Assembly: GCA_046704085.1 (NCBI GenBank)
Contig: JBJKSJ010000024.1
Location: 1-5,633, forward strand
DNA length: 5,633 nt
Direction: 5' to 3'
Source: DATBHW01 sp046704085
Lineage (GTDB): Bacteria; Chloroflexota; Ktedonobacteria; Ktedonobacterales; DATBGS01
Of this stretch, positions 1-3,685 are shown piece by piece; position 1 is the first letter of the stretch, and the number at the start of each line of letters is the position of its first letter. A model generated the notes under the pieces. It was not told the DNA's origin and ran no database searches. It saw nothing but the letters and a program-made list of their open reading frames with translations. The translations under genes were made by a program, and so were the position numbers.

Positions 1-123
1 TTCCCGGCGCAGATCGGGGATGATGTCATCAGGTTCAAGCATCATGGAGGCCAGCAATCGCTCTTCAGCCTCGACGTTGTAGGGGACCTGGGACTCTTGA
101 CGGTCTGTGCTATCATTAGTCAT
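1..123 (-). CDS. dnaB: DnaB-type replicative helicase, N-terminal 41 codons (runs off left edge)
   Basis: The minus-strand frame from ATG 123-121 stays open to base 1 and gives 41 residues. They contain VPYNVEAEERLLASMML followed by EPDDIIPDLR. This matches the start of the DnaB N-terminal domain (PYN-EAE-LLG-ML pattern), the region that contacts primase and helps form the hexameric ring of the replication-fork helicase. The RecA-like motor lies outside the window. The start is supported by GGAG eight bases upstream. The gene lies in a lower-G+C block that ends at a tRNA fragment, so it may be the helicase of an integrated plasmid, phage or integrative element instead of the housekeeping copy. 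The family call is solid; chromosomal versus element origin is inference. Confidence 0.78.
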   Translation of the reverse strand, partial: MTNDSTDRQESQVPYNVEAEERLLASMMLEPDDIIPDLRRE

Positions 124-131
124 AGCATTAT

Positions 132-135
132 CTCC
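132..135 (-). promoter_or_regulatory. Ribosome-binding site of the DnaB-type helicase gene
   Basis: Read on the minus strand, GGAG is followed by ATAATGCT and then the ATG at 123. This eight-base spacing is normal and fixes the start. The site begins three bases after the right arm of a long inverted repeat (139-180), so it could be affected by that structure. Confidence 0.65.
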
Positions 136-138
136 ATA

Positions 139-180
139 TGCCGTTGACTCTTTGCCTGGTCAGCTTGGGAGTCAGCGGCA
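139..180. repeat. 12-bp inverted repeat in the helicase leader
   Basis: TGCCGTTGACTC (139-150) pairs with GAGTCAGCGGCA (169-180) with a single T-G wobble, around an 18-base loop. On the + strand it is followed by TTTTCC, so it could be a weak intrinsic terminator for rightward reading. On the minus strand it lies in the presumed 5' leader of the helicase gene, immediately before its ribosome-binding site, where it could act as an operator or a translational control hairpin. The pairing is visible; the role is open. Confidence 0.55.
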
Positions 181-198
181 TTTTCCTGCCGCCCGGCG

Positions 199-204
199 GT
201 TATA
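199..204 (-). promoter_or_regulatory. Candidate -10 element for the helicase gene
   Basis: The minus strand reads TATAAC, five of six bases of the TATAAT consensus, in an A/T-rich stretch about 75 bases upstream of the helicase start. No convincing -35 box lies 17 bases further upstream. Just downstream of it is a short dyad, CCGCC-C-GGCGG (189-199). This is a weak call based on consensus similarity only. Confidence 0.25.
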
Positions 205-272
205 AGATTTTCAGTTCATAGAGTGCATAGAGATTGCAACGTCATTGTAACCAGTCTAGCACACGATGAACT

Positions 273-300
273 GCTACACAAGTAGCTCCCTAGGGAGCTA
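273..300. repeat. Perfect 18-bp palindrome overlapping a second hairpin
   Basis: TAGCTCCCTAGGGAGCTA (283-300) is its own exact reverse complement. Overlapping its left end, GCTAC (273-277) pairs with GTAGC (282-286) across ACAA. The two structures share bases 283-286 and cannot form together in one strand. There is no gene here. A perfect dyad of this length between a replication helicase and a presumed attachment site suggests a binding site for a dimeric regulator, excisionase or replication protein, but nothing identifies the binder. Confidence 0.6.
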
Positions 301-316
301 TGGAGCGGCCATCTGA

Positions 317-344
317 GGTCATTTCGTGACGGCCAAAGTGACCG
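317..344. repeat. Cluster of TGAC half-sites (direct and inverted)
   Basis: GGTCA (317-321) is the inverse of TGACC (339-343). In addition GTGACGG (326-332) and GTGACCG (338-344) form a direct repeat 12 bases apart. A wider frame, AGCGG (304-308) with CCGCT (342-346), also pairs. Such arrays are seen as arm-type integrase or excisionase sites, iterons or operators; which applies here is not shown by the sequence. Confidence 0.4.
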
Positions 345-429
345 CTAGAGGGCTGTTATGGAGAGGGCGCTTGTATCCCTGCTTGGGGTGTGTGAGGCCA
401 GATATAGAGCGGGTTTGATGTTACGTGGT

Positions 430-445
430 GATACGCTCTTGTATC
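430..445. repeat. GATAC-N6-GTATC inverted repeat beside the tRNA fragment
   Basis: GATAC (430-434) and GTATC (441-445) are exact inverse copies separated by six bases, ending 22 bases before the tRNA-like core begins. The position is right for a recombinase or accessory-factor site on the element side of an att junction. A similar CGATAC/GTATCG dyad occurs at 3565-3580, which may be coincidence. Confidence 0.35.
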
Positions 446-467
446 GAGTGTTATAAACGGCAGTGAA

Positions 468-512
468 TTCGTAAACCGTAGGTCAAGGGTTCAAATCCCT
501 TCGCCGGCTCCA
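468..512 (+). other. tRNA-Thr(CGU) 3' fragment, probable attR of an integrated element
   Basis: From the anticodon loop onward the sequence follows a tRNA-Thr gene: loop TTCGTAA with anticodon CGT (470-472), 3' anticodon strand ACCGT (475-479), variable loop AGGTC (480-484), T-stem AAGGG/CCCTT with loop TTCAAAT (485-501), acceptor strand CGCCGGC (502-508), T discriminator and encoded CCA (510-512). The 5' partners are absent: the bases before the loop are GTGAA instead of the ACGGT needed to pair, and no GCCGGCG acceptor strand or D-arm lies upstream. A 3' tRNA half is what remains at one end after site-specific integration into a tRNA gene. By that logic the element lies to the left and chromosome to the right, which fits the G+C step at this point. 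The fragment itself is clear; the integration history is inference. Confidence 0.75.
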
Positions 513-547
513 GTTGGCGCGCTAGGTATAGCCTGGCGCCTGCACCG

Positions 548-696
548 CTGTCCCACGAGCAGCGGGCGCATTGGCGGCTATCTTGGGGCGAGCGGTTGGC
601 ACGCAATGCCCCTACCTCAACGGCTGGTCCGGTGATGATCCACCGTTCGGCGTCCCAGATGCCTTCGCTCGCTTTCTCTACCTGGCGACCGCGTAA
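548..696 (+). pseudogene. Transposase C-terminal remnant, frameshifted
   Basis: One frame gives LSHEQRAHWRLSWGERLARN followed by a run ending GPVMIH (548-643). The reading then continues one frame over as FGVPDAFARFLYLATA and a TAA stop (646-696). Both pieces look like the end of a DDE-type transposase of the kind common in Ktedonobacteria, where a WSWGERLARN-like segment lies near the C-terminus. I recognise this by style and cannot name the IS family. The catalytic domain is missing, the frame is broken near 644, and no terminal inverted repeats were found. It begins about 35 bases beyond the tRNA fragment. It is a decayed remnant, not a working gene. Confidence 0.45.
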
Positions 697-930
697 AGGT
701 GCCTCGGTTGCTTCAGTGGTCCCGCTTCTCGGACAGCCCGGCTGCTCCGAGTGGTGCCGCACGGCATCTTTGCCTGGCAGGTCCGTTTCTCGGCTCACGT
801 TTTGCCTCATTCGCTCCCGCGTCGGCTGGTTCTGCCGCCACTGATGAGGGCGGCGGCCAGTTTTTCGCCCGTTTTCGCTCACCAGATCCGGAACGATCTC
901 TTGAACCATCTCGTTGCGCATCACGTGGGC
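697..930. other. No recognisable gene
   Basis: This stretch lies between two decayed genes. Short frames are open on both strands but none shows a family signature, a ribosome-binding site or consistent coding character. The lost N-terminal part of the methyltransferase that follows would be expected here, but no membrane-spanning segment or other recognisable sequence precedes residue TTR at 931. It is most simply read as decayed DNA. Confidence 0.4.
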
Positions 931-1430
931 ACCACGCGCTGAGGCAAATTCCAGGTCTGGGCAGCCATCCTGCTCCAGCTTGGGCTGCGTGGCGATGAGC
1001 AGGCCCTTGACCTGGGATGTGGTCGCGGTCCTCTTAATGGCAGCCAGCCTTCTTCCCAGAGGGAAGGCGACCGGCATTGATGTGTGGAAGGCGCAGGAGC
1101 AATCGGGGAACGCGCTCTCTGTGACGCAGCAGCATGCGGAACGAGAAGGAGTGGCCGACCACGTGAGCCTGCAGACGGCAGGCATGCGGCAACTGCTGTT
1201 CTCCGATGGCTCGTTTCGACCTGGTGGTCTCCAGCCTGGCGTTCCACAATATCCCCACCTTCGAGGGGCGCCAGCAGGCGATCGCCGACTTCCGCGAAAC
1301 GCGGCGCTACGGGGAACGCCTGCGCGAGTTGGGGATGACGGACGTGGTCCAGCATCCGCTCGGCTGGCGCTTCTGGTATGGGGGCGCTTGGGCGGCAACG
1401 CATCTGGTGAGCGCTCGCAAACCCGGCTGA
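931..1430 (+). pseudogene. Class I SAM-dependent methyltransferase, broken
   Basis: Three frames read in succession reconstruct one protein. Frame A (931-1029) gives TTR, a TGA stop (940-942) where the family has arginine, then GKFQVWAAILLQLGLRGDEQ and ALDLGCGRG, the glycine-rich SAM-binding motif I. Frame B (1028-1216) gives VLLMAASLLPRGKATGIDVW, QSGNALSVTQ, then EGVADHVSLQTAGMRQL; the acidic D ending motif II is in GIDVW. Frame C (1215-1430) gives FDLVVSSLAFHNIP, then FRETRRYGERLRELGM and LGWRFWYGGAWAATHLVSARK before a TGA. The A-to-B junction fits loss of five bases beside repeated GGT; the B-to-C junction is an extra T in 1214-1216. Near 1285 about 15 residues (VRVLKPGGRLVI-like) are missing in frame. 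Members of this family usually also have an N-terminal region that is not found here. Four independent lesions make this a dead gene; its former substrate cannot be told. Confidence 0.72.
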
Positions 1431-1612
1431 GGCTGGTGCCTGCTCTACACAGGGAGAGCGAGCTGCCGTCTCCTTTGAGACCAGCACAAACGACAGGTGG
1501 CCTGAGATCCTGGCTTGTGCCTGCGCTCATGTGAAACCCGCGTGCTTTTGGGCGAAATCTAGGCAGTTGTGAGCGGAGCAGAAAGTGCAGCGGGCGAGCC
1601 TGTTGGCCCACG

Positions 1613-1777
1613 CGAGAGCGCCTCGACCGGCTCGAAGCGACGGCTGACGCCATCCGCCACCGCGCAGGATCGGACGTCATCCAGCAGTCGCGGCGGCTCG
1701 GTTGGGCCCGCGTCGTTCGTGACAGGCTGGCGTTCGGGAACCCCGGCCACCCGGACGACACCAGCCGTGGTCGTTAG
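1613..1777 (+). pseudogene. Coding-like C-terminal fragment, origin uncertain
   Basis: The frame ending at TAG 1775-1777 gives RERLDRLEATADAIRHR, then GSDVIQQSRRLG, then VVRDRLAFGNPGHPDD. It has high G+C at the third codon position and a regular helical pattern, much more protein-like than the other frames here. The frame is open back to 1535 but has no ATG, and the segment before about 1600 (cysteine- and arginine-rich) does not look like its natural upstream part. The pattern of a predicted helix containing DAIR followed by a short basic tail resembles the C-termini of some Y-family DNA polymerases; this is a weak resemblance. It is convergent with the amidohydrolase gene, and the two stop codons share bases 1775-1776. 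It is probably the tail of a truncated gene. Confidence 0.4.
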
Positions 1778-2772
1778 TCGGCCATCAGCCCTAGCAGGCG
1801 CACGGCGTTCCCAGAGTATACCGCCGCCAGGTCCTCGCTGGACAGACCGGCTGAGTCGATGTCCGCGATCGTCGCTTCGACCGCGTTCGCGGGTCCAAGT
1901 GGCATGTCGGTGCCGAAGAGCACGTGGCGCGGGCCGAAAAACTCGAGGACGCAGCGGACCGCGTGTGGCGCACCGAACAGCGCCGTATCGACGTGGAACC
2001 TCCGGAAGTAGTCGAGCGGCGGCCGCGGCAGGTGGTCCTTGACCTGCCGATAGCCGGGACCCATCGCGAGTCGGGCGGCGAAGTGTGGCACCATGCCGCC
2101 ACCGTGGTGCGCGATCACGAGCTGGCGCGGGTGACGCTCCATGTGCCCGGAATAGACGAGGCGTGCCAGGGCGGCGGCGGTCTCGTAGGGCCAGCCGATG
2201 GACCACCACAGGCCAAAATCGGACCGGCTCTCGGCCGGATAGTCGGCCCACGCCGCGCTCCGCGTCGGGTGGAGCCACACGGCGCGGTCGGCGTCTTCGA
2301 GCCTGGTGAACAGCGGCTCGAAGCGCGGATCGTCGAGCGCCACGCCCAGGACGTTGGTGTACATCTGTGCGCCCAGCGCGCCAAGCTGCGTCAGGGCGCG
2401 GTCGAGCTCGTGCCAGGCTGCGTCGACGTCGCTCAGCGGCAGCGCGGCTGCGAATCCGGCGAAGCGGTCCGGAAACCGCTGGACCAGTTCCGCCAGCTCG
2501 TCATTGGCGATGCGGGCAAACTCCGCCGCGACTCCCGGCGGCCCAATCTCTTCAAGCGGCGGCACGGCCAGCACCAGGACCTGGGCGTAGTCGCCGTACG
2601 GCTCGATCTGCCGCCACCGCGCGTCCAGGTCGGTCAGCACCGGATCGAAGGAGAAGACGCCCTCGCGGTAGTAGTCGAGCCGACTCGGAGCCAGGGTTTG
2701 CTCGAGCTGCCGCTCCAGCAGCGCGAGGTACGCACGAGGCAGGATGTGCGCGAACGCATCGATCTTCCGCAT
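1774..2772 (-). CDS. Metal-dependent amidohydrolase/decarboxylase, ACMSD-like family
   Basis: This is a complete 332-residue protein of the amidohydrolase-2 superfamily, a TIM-barrel fold whose members include aminocarboxymuconate semialdehyde decarboxylase (ACMSD) and aromatic-acid decarboxylases and hydrolases. Landmarks occur at the spacing of that family: IDAFAHILP at 4-12, WLHP with H168, AHHGGGMVP with H222/H223, and FGTDMP with D289. ACMSD uses H9, H11, H177, H228 and D294. The usual HxH near the N-terminus is here F7-A-H9, so the first metal histidine is absent. No signal peptide is seen, so it is cytosolic. The same frame is open further upstream, but the ATG at 2772 has GAAGGA at seven bases and directly begins the conserved N-terminus, which settles the start. 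It lies 20 bases after a small gene, probably in one operon. The substrate is unknown; an aromatic or cyclic carboxylate or lactone is a family-level guess. Confidence 0.88.
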   Translation of the reverse strand: MRKIDAFAHILPRAYLALLERQLEQTLAPSRLDYYREGVFSFDPVLTDLDARWRQIEPYGDYAQVLVLAVPPLEEIGPPGVAAEFARIANDELAELVQRFPDRFAGFAAALPLSDVDAAWHELDRALTQLGALGAQMYTNVLGVALDDPRFEPLFTRLEDADRAVWLHPTRSAAWADYPAESRSDFGLWWSIGWPYETAAALARLVYSGHMERHPRQLVIAHHGGGMVPHFAARLAMGPGYRQVKDHLPRPPLDYFRRFHVDTALFGAPHAVRCVLEFFGPRHVLFGTDMPLGPANAVEATIADIDSAGLSSEDLAAVYSGNAVRLLGLMAD

Positions 2773-2779
2773 GGTTGCA

Positions 2780-2785
2780 TCCTTC
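2780..2785 (-). promoter_or_regulatory. Ribosome-binding site of the amidohydrolase gene
   Basis: Read on the minus strand, GAAGGA is followed by seven bases and the ATG at 2772. It lies entirely in the 20-base gap after the stop of the small upstream gene. This strong site excludes the longer upstream extension of the same frame as the real start. Confidence 0.75.
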
Positions 2786-2792
2786 GCTGAAC

Positions 2793-3095
2793 TCAGATCA
2801 TCTGGTTGCAGGTGGCGAGCGCGGCGGAGGCCGCCGCTTGGAGCCGCGTCCGTTCGCCGCTCCGCAGCACCTCGCGCGACGAACTCGGTGTGCATGGACA
2901 CGACGTCCCCTGGCGTTGCGCGCGGATGTTCGCCGCCAGAACGGCGTTGGACGCCCGCGCGACCGGCAGACCGAGTACACGTGTGCCGACCGCGAACCAC
3001 AGCGGCGCCGTCTGCTTGGGCCTCTGCCGACGGCGCTGCTCCTTGGGCCGCTGGGATACAGGTCCCTGCGGTGTGTGCAGCGTCGAGGTACTCAT
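2793..3095 (-). CDS. Small protein of unknown function, upstream partner of the amidohydrolase
   Basis: The frame gives 100 residues from MSTSTL to CNQMI and ends 20 bases before the amidohydrolase start. I do not recognise the family. The N-terminal third is basic and proline/glutamine-rich (QRPKEQRRRQRPKQ). Then comes PLWFAVGTRVLGLPVARASN and VLAANIRAQRQ, a likely helix, and the end RLQAAASAALAT is also helix-like. The middle (about 2850-2910) looks wrong: in this frame it is a Cys/Ser/Pro/Arg stretch with G+C-rich second codon positions. The neighbouring frame there reads GDVVSMHTEFVARGAAER with good coding character and would join both helices. One extra base in the GGGG run at 2907-2910 and one fewer base about 60 bases later would restore it. 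The gene may therefore carry two compensating frameshifts, real or from sequencing. ATG 3095 was chosen; an in-frame ATG at 3128 is possible. Neither has a strong ribosome-binding site. Confidence 0.5.
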   Translation of the reverse strand: MSTSTLHTPQGPVSQRPKEQRRRQRPKQTAPLWFAVGTRVLGLPVARASNAVLAANIRAQRQGTSCPCTPSSSREVLRSGERTRLQAAASAALATCNQMI

Positions 3096-3170
3096 AGTGT
3101 GTCCAGTTGCTCCCCTGGGAGACGGCATGCCAGGTCAGCAGAAGGCATCGTGCATGATGTCCCACGAGGT

Positions 3171-3183
3171 ATTGTGCCACAAT
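3171..3183. promoter_or_regulatory. Candidate operator, ATTGTG-C-CACAAT palindrome
   Basis: ATTGTGCCACAAT is an exact dyad with six-base arms around one base, 76 bases upstream of the small gene's start. On the minus strand a weak promoter pair overlaps it (TTGCTG, 17 bases, CACAAT). This arrangement would suit a repressor controlling the small gene and the amidohydrolase. It rests on symmetry and position only. Confidence 0.35.
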
Positions 3184-3203
3184 CCGCCGGGACCAGCAAG
3201 GGG

Positions 3204-3377
3204 GGCATAGACTGCTGGCGCGTGGCCCATACGAGTGAGCCTGCCAGAAGCCGCGGGGCTTTCTCCTGCGCTTTGACGCCCATACGTGCGTGAAAGGGCG
3301 CAAGCGGCATCTGCTCGTGGATACCCTGGGGCTGCCGATCTGTTGTCTATGTCACCGCCGATATGCACGACACTTGA
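3204..3377 (+). pseudogene. IS5-type transposase fragment, decayed
   Basis: The clearest part is FDAHTCVKGRKRHLLVDTLG followed by LPI (3272-3340). This matches the KGRKRH-VDT-GL block of IS5-group DDE transposases, where the second half of the catalytic domain begins. The upstream match is partial and in another frame: IDCWRVAHTSEPARSRG (3207-3257) recalls the family's IDSQSVKT-E-RG segment. Downstream the frame shifts at about 3345 to VYVTADMHDT and a TGA (3375-3377), where the family has VTPADMHDT. Only about 55 codons survive, in three frames with a stop, and the catalytic Asp/Glu set is incomplete. No terminal repeats or target duplication were found. It marks a former insertion between the amidohydrolase unit and the kinase gene. 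Confidence 0.68.
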
Positions 3378-3452
3378 AGAGCGCGCGTCGGACGGCAGAG
3401 GTGAGTGGGGTTCAAACGCGCTTGATCGCCTCTCCCTTCGATGGGCGTGGCC

Positions 3453-3472
3453 CTTCTTGAGGCATCGAGAAG
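3453..3472. repeat. 8-bp inverted repeat in an apparently non-coding stretch
   Basis: CTTCTTGA and TCGAGAAG pair across GGCA with one T-G wobble. There is no T-run after it, so it is not a typical intrinsic terminator. The surrounding bases 3378-3685, between the transposase fragment and the kinase, hold no recognisable gene on either strand; apart from this repeat I see only the two repeat sites at 3565-3634 and a small hairpin at 3664-3678. Confidence 0.35.
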
Positions 3473-3564
3473 AGTGCAACGTGGCGAGACCGCCCACGCT
3501 GCGCACCCCACGGCTCCTGGGGACACCCCCTGGAACTGATCTCCGGTCGCCAGGGCAACGACGC

Positions 3565-3634
3565 CGATACTGTGGTATCGTGATCCCGGATGTTCTTGTG
3601 TACAAACGGAAGCCCCAGGTCAGTACCGGTCAGT
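3565..3634. promoter_or_regulatory. Short repeats upstream of the kinase gene
   Basis: CGATAC (3565-3570) and GTATCG (3575-3580) form a perfect dyad with a four-base loop. Further on, GGTCAGT occurs twice (3618-3624 and 3628-3634) exactly ten bases apart, one helical turn, as expected for side-by-side binding of a response regulator. Both lie 50-120 bases before the kinase start. No clear -35/-10 pair was found. A regulatory role is inference from position and spacing. Confidence 0.3.
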
Positions 3635-3685
3635 CCTTGTGCTTGCAGAAAAAACGCTCCTCTGCCTGGAAAGCAGGCTCCTTCT

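Noticed and set aside
139..186. Definite intrinsic terminator on the + strand
   Set aside because: The stem is good, but the T-run is only four bases, the loop is long, and no + strand gene ends just before it. It is kept only as an inverted repeat.
400..512. A complete tRNA gene
   Set aside because: No 5' acceptor strand complementary to CGCCGGC, no D-arm, and the 5' anticodon strand does not pair.
1484..1520. Nested inverted repeats (GCACAA/TTGTGC around CAGG-TGG-CCTG) between the methyltransferase relic and the next fragment
   Set aside because: There is no T-run and no intact gene on either side; chance pairing in G+C-rich DNA is likely.
451..1761. Long minus-strand open frame of 436 codons
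   Set aside because: It runs antisense through the transposase and methyltransferase remnants, and its C-terminus (AKGFEPLTYGLR) is the antisense translation of the tRNA fragment, a well-known false protein signature. There is no ribosome-binding site and no family resemblance.
1924..2790. + strand open frame of 288 codons opposite the amidohydrolase
   Set aside because: It is the mirror of a high-G+C gene. The minus strand carries all the conserved amidohydrolase motifs and a good ribosome-binding site.
2773..3303. N-terminal extension of the amidohydrolase to a 509-codon frame
   Set aside because: The family's N-terminus and a strong GAAGGA site are at the ATG 2772. The upstream extension is low-quality sequence that overlaps the small gene and the transposase relic.
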